Assembly: GCF_001583695.1 (NCBI RefSeq)
Contig: NZ_LOBC01000015.1
Coordinates: forward strand, 1-64,000
Source: Bacillus wiedmannii
GTDB lineage: Bacteria > Bacillota > Bacilli > Bacillales > Bacillaceae_G
Length of the DNA stretch: 64,000 nt
Reading direction: 5' to 3'
Both the position numbers and the translations under genes were made by a program. Below are positions 8,278 through 17,057 of this stretch, in pieces (within the stretch, counting starts at the first letter, position 1; each line of letters opens with the position of its first letter). The notes beneath the pieces are model-generated. The model was not told the DNA's origin and made no database searches. It worked only from the letters and a program-made list of their open reading frames with translations.

Positions 8278-8763
8278 ATGGATATGTCAACAAACAATCA
8301 AGTAGAACAAAACTGCTTTATTTGCGAAAAACATAGAGGAAACATAATAGTTCCAGGTGGAGCTATTTACGAAGATGAACTCGTTTACGTAGGACATGTC
8401 CACTGGGATAGTGAAGAAATATACCTTGGTTATGTAATGATAGATATAAAAAGACATGTACCTGGCCTTGCCGAACTAGCAGATGAAGAAGCAAAAGCGT
8501 TCGGACTTATAACAAGTAGAGTAAGTAAAGCGCTAAAAGAAAGTGAAGGTGCAGAACATATTTACACTTTTGTTTCAGGGAATGGTGTACCACATATGCA
8601 TATGCACATCATACCGCGTTATCCAAATACACCCAAAGAGTTTTGGTCACCAACTGAAGTAGCGAAATGGACTGGTGCGCCATATGGTGACGCAGAGAAA
8701 ATCAAAAAACTATGCGAAAGAATACGAAAGTATATGGTGAGTGAATATGCATACAACAAATAA
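8278..8763 (+). CDS. HIT family hydrolase
   Basis: A histidine-triad protein of 161 residues, a family that hydrolyses nucleotide phosphoesters such as dinucleoside polyphosphates or AMP-lysine adducts. The active-site triad is HMHMHIIPR near residue 105, with the catalytic middle histidine. An N-terminal CFIC pair near residue 12 and nearby histidines suggest the zinc-binding variant. The start could also be ATG 8284. The end overlaps the next gene by 17 bases, indicating coupled translation with the PP2C-like protein. Confidence 0.87.
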   Translation: MDMSTNNQVEQNCFICEKHRGNIIVPGGAIYEDELVYVGHVHWDSEEIYLGYVMIDIKRHVPGLAELADEEAKAFGLITSRVSKALKESEGAEHIYTFVSGNGVPHMHMHIIPRYPNTPKEFWSPTEVAKWTGAPYGDAEKIKKLCERIRKYMVSEYAYNK

Positions 8764-9583
8764 TAGACAATATTCATGGGTTGGAAATAAGAAGATGTGT
8801 TTAGACGAAGTTTCAGTAAAACAATATGGTGATATCGCACTCGGTGCATATGGCGGGAATATAAGTGCTGGAGCAAAAAAGAATGAAGATGGTGCGTTAG
8901 TTTGGTCAAATGGTGATTGGGAATTTGCAGCTATTTTAGATGGACATAATAGTGCGGAAAGTGTTGATTTAGTAGTAAATACAATCCAAAAGGAATATGA
9001 AAATATAAAAGTAATGATGAATGAATCGATTGATACAGTATTTCGATCTGTTGAAAATCATCTACTTACAATTTTTCAATCCTCTTCATTTAAGGAAAAG
9101 TGCCAAAGCATTAAAGGTGAAACAGCTTGCTTAATATGTGTAAGAAAAGAAAATTATATATGGTGGTTGTCTATTGGCGATTGCCTCATTTATGTATTTC
9201 ATGAAGAGTTACATAAGTTAGGACAATATGCATTAAATCAACGTCATTTTTACGAATGGATCGGAAATGTAAACACTTTCACTTTACCAGTCCCTTGCTA
9301 TTCAACAGGAATTCGTGAATTACGTGCTGGAAAGAATCGAATTGTAATGGTTACAGATGGAGTATTAGAATGCGGGGAACGTCATTATGAAACACCATTG
9401 AATCTGTATAACGATATGAACGGAAGTAATGTAGAACTAAAAGAAAATGTTCATAATGTTTTAGAACACGTTCATCAGCAATTAGGGAGAGATAGTGCGA
9501 CTATTATTAGTTGGGACGTAGAGAACAAAATGAGTACTACGTATCCGAGTGATCAGCCGGAGAAAATCCAGACGATAAGATAA
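8747..9583 (+). CDS. PP2C-family protein phosphatase-like protein
   Basis: A 278-residue cytosolic protein with the PP2C layout: ILDGHNSAE near residue 62 (metal-binding Asp-Gly), SIGDCLIYVF near 144, VTDGVLE near 202 and DSATIISWDV near 250. The first motif lacks the usual GE/GR-x-x-N-E-D context but KNEDGA near residue 43 supplies it. ATG 8747 is preferred, 7 bases after GGTGA inside the HIT gene; GTG 8741 is too close. Gene overlap suggests the HIT protein and phosphatase work together, but the substrate is unknown. Confidence 0.8.
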   Translation: MHTTNNRQYSWVGNKKMCLDEVSVKQYGDIALGAYGGNISAGAKKNEDGALVWSNGDWEFAAILDGHNSAESVDLVVNTIQKEYENIKVMMNESIDTVFRSVENHLLTIFQSSSFKEKCQSIKGETACLICVRKENYIWWLSIGDCLIYVFHEELHKLGQYALNQRHFYEWIGNVNTFTLPVPCYSTGIRELRAGKNRIVMVTDGVLECGERHYETPLNLYNDMNGSNVELKENVHNVLEHVHQQLGRDSATIISWDVENKMSTTYPSDQPEKIQTIR

Positions 9584-9600
9584 AGGAGGTGATCTCTCTA

Positions 9601-9963
9601 ATGCATGTGAAAGTAATTGTATTAGTTTTATGGATCATATTCTTATTTGTTTTAGAAAATATAGTGAGAAAAAGGCTAAATATACCGAAACAAAAAGGAT
9701 GGAATAATAAATATGTAAATAAGCTGCATAAATGGGGAAACAGGATTATTATTTTTTCGTATATAGTAGTTATAATTATATGCTCTTCTCTTTCGAACCC
9801 TCTATACATGGGCTTCCTACCCTTTCTCTTTTTAATTACGTTGTATAGTTTCGAATCATATATGGAATGGAAATATGATAGAGAATCAAGGGAGTTTTTG
9901 ATGTCCTTAGGCGGAGTTGTATCACTATTGATAACGGGGATAATTCTATATTTCCTTATTTAA
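9601..9963 (+). CDS. DUF4181 membrane protein (first copy)
   Basis: A 120-residue membrane protein with about four hydrophobic segments. The family signature is a basic loop RKRLNIPKQKG (residues 20-30) and a second conserved block FESYMEWKYDRESREF near residue 85. AAGGAGGTG at 9583-9591 sets ATG 9601. It begins a small cluster with a NUDIX gene and a second DUF4181 gene at 10488. The function of DUF4181 is unknown. Confidence 0.8.
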   Translation: MHVKVIVLVLWIIFLFVLENIVRKRLNIPKQKGWNNKYVNKLHKWGNRIIIFSYIVVIIICSSLSNPLYMGFLPFLFLITLYSFESYMEWKYDRESREFLMSLGGVVSLLITGIILYFLI

Positions 9964-10024
9964 TACGTATTGATTAAGACACTATGGCAATATCATAAAA
10001 TGAGCAATTATAGGCAGAGAAGAA

Positions 10025-10468
10025 ATGAAAAGTCCTCGATTACGTGCTGAAGTAATGATTTTAAATGAAGATCATTCTAAAGTACTTGTACAATGTGATT
10101 TAAGAGAAACATTTTATCGTTTTCCAGGAGGTTCTATTGAATTTGGCGAGATGGCACAAGAAGCAATAATGCGGGAGTTGATGGAAGAATATGATTTGAA
10201 AGTTGATGTTCAAAAGTTAGCAATTGTAAGTGAGCATATTTTTGAGTGGAAGAATGAAAAAGGACATCACTGTACATTGCTACATTGGGGAACTGTTGAA
10301 GCGATAATTACCAATGAAATAAGACATAAAGAACATGTGGATATTATATTAATATGGAAAAGTATAGAAGAATTAAAAACGAAGCCAACATGCCCTGAAG
10401 GGATTGTAAGTTATTCACAAAAGGATAACTGTCATGTAATCCACTTTATTTTAAATAATGCAACGTAG
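10025..10468 (+). CDS. NUDIX hydrolase
   Basis: A 147-residue pyrophosphohydrolase domain. The NUDIX box G-x5-E-x7-REUxEE is visible from GGSIEFGEMAQEAIMRELMEE at about residues 38-58, with the catalytic RExxEE glutamates intact. The substrate, usually a nucleoside diphosphate derivative, cannot be told from sequence. The start ATG follows GCAGAGAAGA, a weak site. It lies between the two DUF4181 genes and ends 19 bases before the second. Confidence 0.85.
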   Translation: MKSPRLRAEVMILNEDHSKVLVQCDLRETFYRFPGGSIEFGEMAQEAIMRELMEEYDLKVDVQKLAIVSEHIFEWKNEKGHHCTLLHWGTVEAIITNEIRHKEHVDIILIWKSIEELKTKPTCPEGIVSYSQKDNCHVIHFILNNAT

Positions 10469-10487
10469 TAATAGGAGGGGATTGAAC

Positions 10488-10868
10488 ATGTGGAATTCTT
10501 CTGTTTGGATAATAATTATAGGAATTGCTATAGGCGGATATTTTTTAGAGCAGTTTTTAAGAAGAAAGTTGAATATGGAGAAGAGAGGTTTCTTTGGATA
10601 TAAGTATGTAAATAGCTTGCATGTAAAATTGGAAATTGTATTGTTTATTATTTATTTTGTAAGTAGTATGATTTATGTTAATAGCGATGAAAATGCAAAC
10701 ATAGGGTATGCCTTTTTCATTTTTTTTGCAACGTTATGGACGTTACGCGCATGGATGGAGTGGAAATTTGATAGAGAATCGAAAGAATACATCCTTTCAA
10801 CAATCGGTTTACTTGCATTTGTAGTTATGATTTCATTGCTACTTTACTTCGATCCGATTTCAGCGTAA
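10488..10868 (+). CDS. DUF4181 membrane protein (second copy)
   Basis: A 126-residue paralogue of the protein at 9601. It has the basic loop RRKLNMEKRGFFGYKYVNSLH and the block WMEWKFDRESKEY in equivalent places, and about four transmembrane helices. AGGAGGGG at 10472-10479 sets ATG 10488. The two copies have diverged, so the duplication is not recent. Likely cotranscribed with the preceding NUDIX gene. Function unknown. Confidence 0.8.
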   Translation: MWNSSVWIIIIGIAIGGYFLEQFLRRKLNMEKRGFFGYKYVNSLHVKLEIVLFIIYFVSSMIYVNSDENANIGYAFFIFFATLWTLRAWMEWKFDRESKEYILSTIGLLAFVVMISLLLYFDPISA

Positions 10869-10907
10869 AAGTAAGTCTATAGATATAAAACGAGGGGATG
10901 AAATAGT

Positions 10908-11504
10908 TTGGGGTTAAATAAAATATTAGAACAAATTCGAGTGAAGTCTGTAGAGCAATCACTACTAATAATAGGTATTGATGGTTGTGGCGGCGCAGGA
11001 AAAAGTACGTTAGCTAATAAAATAAAAAGTAAGTTTTCAACTGTAACAATTGTTCATATGGATGATTTTTATTTACCATCCTCACAAATTATAAATGAAC
11101 ATCCTATGAATAAATCGATTGGTGCAGATTTTGATTGGAAACGCCTTTTACAAGAAGTTTTAGATCCGATTAGTAATGGCATTGAAGGATGTTATAAACG
11201 TTACGATTGGGAAACGGATTCTTTAGCAGAAACTCATACTGTCCCTGCAATCGGAATTGTTATTATAGAAGGTGTATATGCAGCACGTCAGGAACTGGCG
11301 GAGATGTATGATTTGAAAATATGGGTGAATTGTCCTCGTGAAACACGTATAAAAAGAGGGATTGCTAGAGATGGCGAAACAGCACGTGATATGTGGGAAA
11401 ACAATTGGATGGTTGCTGAAGATATGTATGTAGAAAGTCATAAACCACATGAATTTGCAGATTTTATAATTGATGGTACAAATCAAGAGTTAACTAATAA
11501 ATAA
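10908..11504 (+). CDS. P-loop nucleoside kinase-like protein (uridine kinase fold)
   Basis: A 198-residue kinase-like protein. The P-loop is GIDGCGGAGKST (about residues 23-34), followed by HMDDFYLP (about 51), the acceptor/magnesium site of the uridine kinase/phosphoribulokinase group, then IIIEGVYAAR near 118 and a lid CPRETRIKRGIARD near 143. The natural substrate is unknown. It starts at TTG after GAGGGG. A bidirectional terminator closes it. Confidence 0.8.
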   Translation: MGLNKILEQIRVKSVEQSLLIIGIDGCGGAGKSTLANKIKSKFSTVTIVHMDDFYLPSSQIINEHPMNKSIGADFDWKRLLQEVLDPISNGIEGCYKRYDWETDSLAETHTVPAIGIVIIEGVYAARQELAEMYDLKIWVNCPRETRIKRGIARDGETARDMWENNWMVAEDMYVESHKPHEFADFIIDGTNQELTNK

Positions 11505-11536
11505 GAAACCATTGAGTAGTAAATGGTTTCTTATTT
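11499..11536. terminator. bidirectional terminator
   Basis: AAATAAGAAACCATT/AATGGTTTCTTATTT form a 15-bp stem with an 8-base loop between convergent genes. Both flanks are A/T runs. Confidence 0.88.
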
Positions 11537-12049
11537 AAATTTATCATTTATTTTAGCTAAAATGGATGTAACGAAATTTGTTTTATCCTCTGCATATTGA
11601 TGTTTATCATTAGGATTAGCTTGTGAAAGTTGAACCTTTAACTGTTCATACTGTATACGAGAAGTTTTGTTGTCAATTAAGTAATCTCTGAATTGTAATT
11701 GTTCTATTAAATATGTGTTTCCTTGTTCATACATATGAATTTGATGAGTTCTTGGCTCTCCTTTATTAAAATAGTATCGTTCAGGCAGTACATCTTTTCT
11801 GTATTTATAGTTTAGTAGTTCTAACTTGTTTATACATTTTAAACCGTCCGTATAATTTTCTAATTCGATTGCAATATCAATAATTGGCTTTGCACTTAAA
11901 TGTGGAATAGAGGTACTACCAATATGGTGTATCGCTAAAATATGTTTGCCAATTTGTTCTTCAATGAGTTGTTTTTCTTTCATAAACTCAATTTGCCATT
12001 CTTCAGTCCATGGAACTAAAAACACTTTTCCAAACGGTAAACCTAACAT
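11531..12049 (-). CDS. GrpB family nucleotidyltransferase-like protein
   Basis: A 172-residue protein of the GrpB/UPF0157 family, which has a nucleotidyltransferase-like fold. The core is HHIGSTSIPHLSAKP followed by IDIAIEL (about residues 41-62), matching the GS...D-x-D pattern. In some organisms this domain is fused to dephospho-CoA kinase, but its own activity is not established. GAGGTG precedes the ATG. It is the second gene of a pair with the SDR upstream (41-base gap). Confidence 0.82.
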   Translation of the reverse strand: MLGLPFGKVFLVPWTEEWQIEFMKEKQLIEEQIGKHILAIHHIGSTSIPHLSAKPIIDIAIELENYTDGLKCINKLELLNYKYRKDVLPERYYFNKGEPRTHQIHMYEQGNTYLIEQLQFRDYLIDNKTSRIQYEQLKVQLSQANPNDKHQYAEDKTNFVTSILAKINDKFK

Positions 12050-12090
12050 TTGATTAGCACCTCTTTCAAAATGTTTATCAAAAAAGTAAA

Positions 12091-12936
12091 CTACATTTTC
12101 TTAAAGCTTCTCAAAACAAGGTATTCCCACAATCTCCAAGGAAGAATCTTCTTCGCAAAGATCATAAATTTTACACCTTTTCCAATCGGATATCGTAATT
12201 TCGTACGCTTAGATTCAGCAATTTCTACAATTTTATTAGCAACATCTATCGGATTACCAAATGTATCACTGCCGCTATTAATATGTTTTTGTATTTTATC
12301 CATATATTCTTTGTAAGGAGAAGGTGTATCAGATTGGTTTGTAGCTAGTTGTTTACTAACTTCCCAAATATTTGTGTTATAAGAACCAGGTTCAATTAAA
12401 GCAACATCTATTCCGAACGGTTTTACTTCTAAACGAAGTGATTCACTCCAGCCTTCTAACGCATATTTTGAAGAAACGTAAGGGGATAGACCAGGGAATC
12501 CAACTTGACCACTAATGCTGCTTATATTTATGATTTTTCCACTTTTTTGTTCTCTCATATAAGGTAAAACAAGTTGAGTGATTGAAATAGCACCAAAAAG
12601 GTTCGTTTCAAATTGTTTACGGTATTCCTCTACTGGAATTTCTTCTACAAAGCCCCCATTTGCATATCCTGCATTATTAATGAGAAGATCTACTCTGTTT
12701 ATTTCTTTTAAAAATAATTGGAAGTTATGTATAGAATTTTGATCTGTTACATCTAATTGTTGAACTCTTATATTTTGTTGTAAATTGAGTTTGGTAGCAT
12801 GAGATAGTAAGTTTACTTGTTTTTCAAGGTTTCGCATTGTAGCAATGACAATATAGTCTTTTTTTGCTAGTTCAAGTGTCGTTAATAGTCCGAATCCACT
12901 TGATGCGCCTGTAATAATCGCGATTTTTTTATTCAT
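12091..12936 (-). CDS. short-chain dehydrogenase/reductase
   Basis: A 281-residue SDR oxidoreductase. The Rossmann motif TGASSGFG is at residues 9-16, NNAGYANGG near 88, the catalytic Ser in ISSISGQVG near 135 and the YxxxK pair YVSSK near 150-154. The substrate is unknown. A longer frame from 12966 exists but has no ribosome binding site, and ATG 12936 fits the usual SDR N-terminus, so the short form is used. Divergent from the AraC regulator, 136 bases away. Confidence 0.87.
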   Translation of the reverse strand: MNKKIAIITGASSGFGLLTTLELAKKDYIVIATMRNLEKQVNLLSHATKLNLQQNIRVQQLDVTDQNSIHNFQLFLKEINRVDLLINNAGYANGGFVEEIPVEEYRKQFETNLFGAISITQLVLPYMREQKSGKIINISSISGQVGFPGLSPYVSSKYALEGWSESLRLEVKPFGIDVALIEPGSYNTNIWEVSKQLATNQSDTPSPYKEYMDKIQKHINSGSDTFGNPIDVANKIVEIAESKRTKLRYPIGKGVKFMIFAKKILPWRLWEYLVLRSFKKM

Positions 12937-13018
12937 TGGTCGCTCGCTTTCTTTTTCTTTTATCATAACGAGTTATAAAGGGAAAAGCTATTTAATGTAT
13001 AAAGATATTTGTTATAAT

Positions 13019-13033
13019 TGAAAATGGTTATCA
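13019..13033. promoter_or_regulatory. Fur-box-like site
   Basis: TGAAAATGGTTATCA matches 12 of the 14 defined positions of the 7-1-7 Fur consensus TGATAAT-N-ATTATCA. It lies 39 bases upstream of the AraC regulator start, where a promoter is expected. A conserved match only; binding not shown. Confidence 0.55.
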
Positions 13034-13071
13034 ATTATAATTAGTTTTCACATAAAAGGAGTGTGGATTTC

Positions 13072-14031
13072 ATGGAGACTAACGGTTTTCATGATATTTT
13101 TCATAAATATTTTCATGGGTTACAAGTTGTAGAAGAAAGATATATGAATGTGCCAAAAACAATAGGTAAGGGTGATGTGCGAAGATGGACCTCGTTTTCT
13201 GGAATGGAAATTGTGTTTTCAAATTATCAATTTCATAATAATTATCGCATTCAGTTTGCATCTGATGCAGCAATGGTGGAACTTAATTTTTGTTTACAAG
13301 GATCTTGGGAAGTGCAAATTGGTCATACATCGTATGAATTAATGTCTGGCAATAGCTATTTATATTTTATGAATGATTTTGATGTGTTATTTGAATATGA
13401 AAAAGAAAGGCCTCTATATTCATTGGCAATTGGGATTCCTGTACAATTATTTAATCATTTCATGATGAATAATGCTATTGAAAAAAGTCTTGATTTTCAT
13501 TCTATATTAGGAAATCAATCTTTTAAAAAGTTTCAAAATCCAATTGATTCTATAACATCTAATCTTATTAAGAGTATGATAGAGCATCCCCAAAAGGATC
13601 GTATTAGTCAACTAGAATTAGAAAGTAAAGCGCTCGAATTGCTTTCTATACATTTTGGGAGAGTGTTGCTTAATGATTGTGACGCAAATAAAAGGAGTCA
13701 ATTATCAAAAAAGGATTTGAATAAAATAAAACAGGCTGAAGAAATTTTACTTCAACGAATGGAATCACCCCCATCATTATTAGAATTGGCTAAAATAGTA
13801 GGATTAAATGATTATAAATTAAAAATTGGATTTAAAGAATTATTTGGGATGTCCACGTTTGCATATTTACGAGAAAAACGTATGGAACATGCGATAGATT
13901 TACTACGTTCGGGAAATAGTAATGTGACCGAAACGGCATTTGCAGTTGGGTACAATAATGTCAGTCATTTTTCAGAGTTATTTCGTAAAAAGTATGGAAT
14001 GAATCCATCAAAACTTTTACGTATTTATTAA
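13072..14031 (+). CDS. AraC family transcriptional regulator (PchR-like)
   Basis: A 319-residue regulator. The C-terminal 100 residues hold the double helix-turn-helix: LLELAKIVGLNDYKLKIGF and the diagnostic VTETAFAVGYNNVSHFSELFRKKYGMNPS. The N-terminal part resembles the ligand-sensing region of PchR-type regulators (NFCLQGSWEVQIG and an FxMNDFDVLFEYE stretch). PchR relatives respond to siderophores, which would fit the Fur-like site upstream. ATG 13072 follows AAAGGAG by 10 bases. The neighbouring MFS gene is the likely target. B. subtilis has a comparable AraC/MFS neighbourhood (ybfI/ybfB). Confidence 0.85.
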   Translation: METNGFHDIFHKYFHGLQVVEERYMNVPKTIGKGDVRRWTSFSGMEIVFSNYQFHNNYRIQFASDAAMVELNFCLQGSWEVQIGHTSYELMSGNSYLYFMNDFDVLFEYEKERPLYSLAIGIPVQLFNHFMMNNAIEKSLDFHSILGNQSFKKFQNPIDSITSNLIKSMIEHPQKDRISQLELESKALELLSIHFGRVLLNDCDANKRSQLSKKDLNKIKQAEEILLQRMESPPSLLELAKIVGLNDYKLKIGFKELFGMSTFAYLREKRMEHAIDLLRSGNSNVTETAFAVGYNNVSHFSELFRKKYGMNPSKLLRIY

Positions 14032-14154
14032 CGTAAAACAGGAATAATCCGCTATACCGTAAATTCCTCCGTTATTTGGTAGTTGCTTTTTGTAATGGTC
14101 ATTATAATTACAAACAACATCCAATTGGAAATAATTTTTTATGGAGGAATTTAA

Positions 14155-15351
14155 ATGAAAGAGCGGAATGAAAGTCATTTTTGGCTATTTGTATTAACAG
14201 GGATGTTTCTTATTATAACAACAACCGGTTTTGCACGTATGGCATATGGAATTATATTGCCATTTATGCAAGAGGGACTTCATTTATCTACAGCTCAATC
14301 AGGTATGTTAGGAACAATACTTTTTTTAGGCTATTTATTAACTGTAGGAACATCTGGAATATTTACTATCCGTTTTGGCGCAAAATCCGTTTTATTAATA
14401 GGGAGTTGGCTTGTTGTTGTAAGCTTATTGGGATTAGCCTTTGTTTATTCATTTTGGCTAGTCGCTATTTGTATGCTATGTGCTGGAGCTGGTAGTGCTT
14501 TAGTATATACACCACTCATGTCAATAACGGTAGGATGGTTTCCGGACAAAAGAGGAACTGTAATGGGGCTGTTATTAAGCGGTGCTGGCATAGGTATGTT
14601 ATTTAGTGGGATAATTGTTCCTTATGTAGTACGTACATTTCCTGAGTACAGTTGGCGTGGTGTATGGTTTTTGTTTGGGGTTATTACATGTATCGTAGTA
14701 TGTATCACTTCAATTATTTTGAAAAATCCTGATGTAACCGAAGATGAGGAAAAAGGGAATCATAAATCGTTTTTATGGCAAACAAAAGAACTATATGTTA
14801 TTGCATGGATGTATTTTATTGTGGGAATTGTTTACTTAATTCCGAATTTATATCAAACTAGTTTTATGATTGATAGTGGTATTTCGGCAGCAATGTCAGG
14901 AACCATTTATGCAATTGCCGGTATGTTTTCAATAGTAGGAGCTCCTATCTGGGGATTGATTTCAGATCGGATTGGCATAAAGAAAACGTTATGTATTGCA
15001 CTTATTTTAGCTGTAATAGGTGATGTGGCACCAATCCTTTTTGCAAACATAATGGGTTTTATCGTATCGGCAATAATTTGGGGTTCTAGCCTCGGTGGTA
15101 TCCTTTTATTAATACAAGTTGCAGCATCAAAGCAAGTATCCCAAAAGTATGTATCAATGGCAATTAGTTTTATATCTGTTTTTTATGCAGTTGGTCAAAT
15201 GATTGGACCAGGACTTGCAGGCTGGATTATTGGAACAAGTGGTTATACAGCTGCTTATGGATTAGGTGCGTTCGGTTTCTTTATATGTATATGTATGGGA
15301 TTGCGTTTAAAAAGAGGAAATCTTACAAACTCAGCGTATTTAGAGAAGTGA
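14155..15351 (+). CDS. MFS transporter (YbfB/YjiJ-like)
   Basis: A 398-residue major facilitator with about 12 transmembrane helices split into two six-helix halves by a charged loop near residues 190-205. The loop 2-3 motif is visible but weak (GIFTIRFGAKSVL, about 76), and its repeat GLISDRIGIKKT occurs near residue 265. It resembles the YbfB/YjiJ group, whose substrates are unknown. GGAGGA precedes the ATG. The AraC regulator 120 bases upstream in the same direction is probably its regulator, and the Fur-like box suggests an iron link. Confidence 0.85.
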   Translation: MKERNESHFWLFVLTGMFLIITTTGFARMAYGIILPFMQEGLHLSTAQSGMLGTILFLGYLLTVGTSGIFTIRFGAKSVLLIGSWLVVVSLLGLAFVYSFWLVAICMLCAGAGSALVYTPLMSITVGWFPDKRGTVMGLLLSGAGIGMLFSGIIVPYVVRTFPEYSWRGVWFLFGVITCIVVCITSIILKNPDVTEDEEKGNHKSFLWQTKELYVIAWMYFIVGIVYLIPNLYQTSFMIDSGISAAMSGTIYAIAGMFSIVGAPIWGLISDRIGIKKTLCIALILAVIGDVAPILFANIMGFIVSAIIWGSSLGGILLLIQVAASKQVSQKYVSMAISFISVFYAVGQMIGPGLAGWIIGTSGYTAAYGLGAFGFFICICMGLRLKRGNLTNSAYLEK

Positions 15352-15392
15352 GTATTGTCTTGAAATGAATCTTTTTAAAGGAGGGACGTAAA

Positions 15393-15872
15393 GTGGTACA
15401 TGTGAAAGATGTATTAGCAGATCAATTATTGGCGAATGCAAACGATCCTAGTTGGTATATTCCATTTTCAGATGCAGTGAAAGACCTACCTGAGAGAGAA
15501 GCTTTTTGGAAACCGAATGAAGAGAGTAATAGTATAGCTGAAATTGTACAACATTTACTGTATTGGAATTCAACGTGGCAAACTAGGTACAAAGAATCGA
15601 ATGTGGATGCCGTGCCCGCTATTGGTGATAATAACAAAAGTTTTATGCTTTCAAATAATCAAACCTTCGATGAGTTGAGAGAAAAACTACTAGAGAAACT
15701 GTTACAATGGCAAAAGCTTATAAATGAAGAGAAGGTTGAAAGTGATGTAGTTGGATTTCCTGTTTCTGCAAAGTGGTGGGAAATATTAGCAAATGTAACA
15801 ACTCATAACGCTTATCATATTGGTCAAATTATTTACATCCGGAAGTTACAGAAGAGTTTTGAGAATGAATAA
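15393..15872 (+). CDS. DinB family protein
   Basis: A 159-residue four-helix-bundle protein of the DinB/YfiT superfamily, which binds a metal through three histidines. Likely ligands are His in VQHLLYWN (near residue 50) and two in HNAYHIGQI (about 135 and 139). Members include thiol transferases and DNA-damage-induced proteins of unknown activity. It starts with GTG after AAAGGAGGG and ends in a very long hairpin. A second DinB gene lies at 50126. Confidence 0.85.
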   Translation: MVHVKDVLADQLLANANDPSWYIPFSDAVKDLPEREAFWKPNEESNSIAEIVQHLLYWNSTWQTRYKESNVDAVPAIGDNNKSFMLSNNQTFDELREKLLEKLLQWQKLINEEKVESDVVGFPVSAKWWEILANVTTHNAYHIGQIIYIRKLQKSFENE

Positions 15873-15900
15873 GATAATAATTCTCAAATTAGGTGAACAA

Positions 15901-15946
15901 AAGTGGACAAAACGAGACATATGTCTCATTTTGTCCACTTTTTTAT
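15901..15946. terminator. long hairpin terminator upstream of the aco promoter
   Basis: Two 21-base arms (AAGTGGACAAAACGAGACATA and its complement with one mismatch) meet with no spacer and are followed by TTTTTTATT. As RNA it terminates the DinB gene. As DNA its centre GAGACATATGTCTC is a perfect palindrome about 70 bases upstream of the sigma-54 promoter. Confidence 0.8.
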
Positions 15947-15988
15947 TATGAAAGAAATGAGAAAACAAATGAAATCAAGGATTAGAAT

Positions 15989-16006
15989 TTGGCACAGTAC
16001 TTGCAA
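15989..16006 (+). promoter_or_regulatory. sigma-54 (-24/-12) promoter of acoABCL
   Basis: TTGGCACAGTACTTGCAA contains the invariant GG (15991-15992) and GC (16003-16004) separated by exactly 10 bases and matches TGGCAC-N5-TTGCW fully. Sigma-54 promoters need an AAA+ activator; AcoR at 25050 fits that role in this family. Confidence 0.92.
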
Positions 16007-16041
16007 TATAAAAGATGAACAAGAAAATAGGAGGGCTGAAC

Positions 16042-17040
16042 ATGTTAAAAACAACTGAAAGTAAAGGGAATGAAATTACGAAAGAACAAGCTCGTTGGAT
16101 GTATGAAAAAATGTTAGAGATTCGTAAGTTTGAAGATAAGGTGCATGAATTATTCGCCCAAGGCGTTCTGCCAGGTTTCGTTCATTTATACGCAGGTGAA
16201 GAAGCGGTAGCAGTTGGTGTATGTGCCCACTTAACAGATCGTGACAGTATTACAAGTACGCATAGAGGACATGGACATTGTATCGCAAAAGGCTGTGATT
16301 TAAACGGGATGATGGCTGAACTTTTCGGGAAAGTGACAGGGTTATGTAAAGGTAAAGGCGGTTCCATGCATATTGCCGATTTAAATAAAGGAATGCTTGG
16401 TGCAAATGGAATTGTAGGCGGAGGTTTTCCACTTGCTTGCGGCTCAGCATTAACAGCTAAATATAAAGGAACGAAAGATGTGAGTGTTTGCTTCTTTGGT
16501 GACGGAGCAAATAATGAAGGGACATTTCACGAAGGGGTTAACTTAGCAGCGATTTGGAAGTTACCAGTTATTTTTATCGCCGAAAATAACGGGTACGGTG
16601 AAGCAACGACATTTGAATATGCGTCAAGTTGTGATTCCATTGCAGATCGAGCGAAAGCTTACAATATTCCGGGTGTTCAAGTGGATGGAAAAGATCTACT
16701 TGCAGTATATAAAGCAGCAAAAGAAGCGGTGGAGCGCGCACGTAATGGCGGTGGTCCAACAATAATTGAATGTATGACCTATCGTAATTACGGTCATTTC
16801 GAAGGTGAAGCGCAAACATATAAAACTTCAGAAGAAAAAGAAGAACATTTAAATGAAAAAGATGCGATTGTGAATTTCCGTAAGCATTTAATTCATGAAG
16901 CTTTATTAACTGAATCTGAACTTGTCGATATGGAAAAGGCAGTAGATGAAGCAGTGCAAAGATCGATTGAATTTAGTGAAAATAGTCCATATCCAGAGGA
17001 TGAAGAATTATTAAAAGATGTATACGTTTCTTACAAATAA
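16042..17040 (+). CDS. acoA: acetoin dehydrogenase E1 alpha subunit
   Basis: The thiamine-diphosphate E1 alpha chain of the acetoin cleaving complex, which converts acetoin to acetaldehyde and acetyl-CoA. At 332 residues it has the family length. The TPP motif runs from GDGANNEGTFHEG (about residue 154) to IAENNGYG (about 182). GGAGGG at 16030-16035 sets ATG 16042; the longer frame from 16015 would begin upstream of the ribosome binding site. It is the first gene of acoABCL, driven by the sigma-54 promoter 36 bases upstream. Confidence 0.95.
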   Translation: MLKTTESKGNEITKEQARWMYEKMLEIRKFEDKVHELFAQGVLPGFVHLYAGEEAVAVGVCAHLTDRDSITSTHRGHGHCIAKGCDLNGMMAELFGKVTGLCKGKGGSMHIADLNKGMLGANGIVGGGFPLACGSALTAKYKGTKDVSVCFFGDGANNEGTFHEGVNLAAIWKLPVIFIAENNGYGEATTFEYASSCDSIADRAKAYNIPGVQVDGKDLLAVYKAAKEAVERARNGGGPTIIECMTYRNYGHFEGEAQTYKTSEEKEEHLNEKDAIVNFRKHLIHEALLTESELVDMEKAVDEAVQRSIEFSENSPYPEDEELLKDVYVSYK

Positions 17041-17057
17041 GAGGAGGGTGAAAAATA

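Noticed and set aside
14181-14495. Plus-strand frame inside the MFS gene
   Set aside because: Frame-shifted shadow of a membrane protein.
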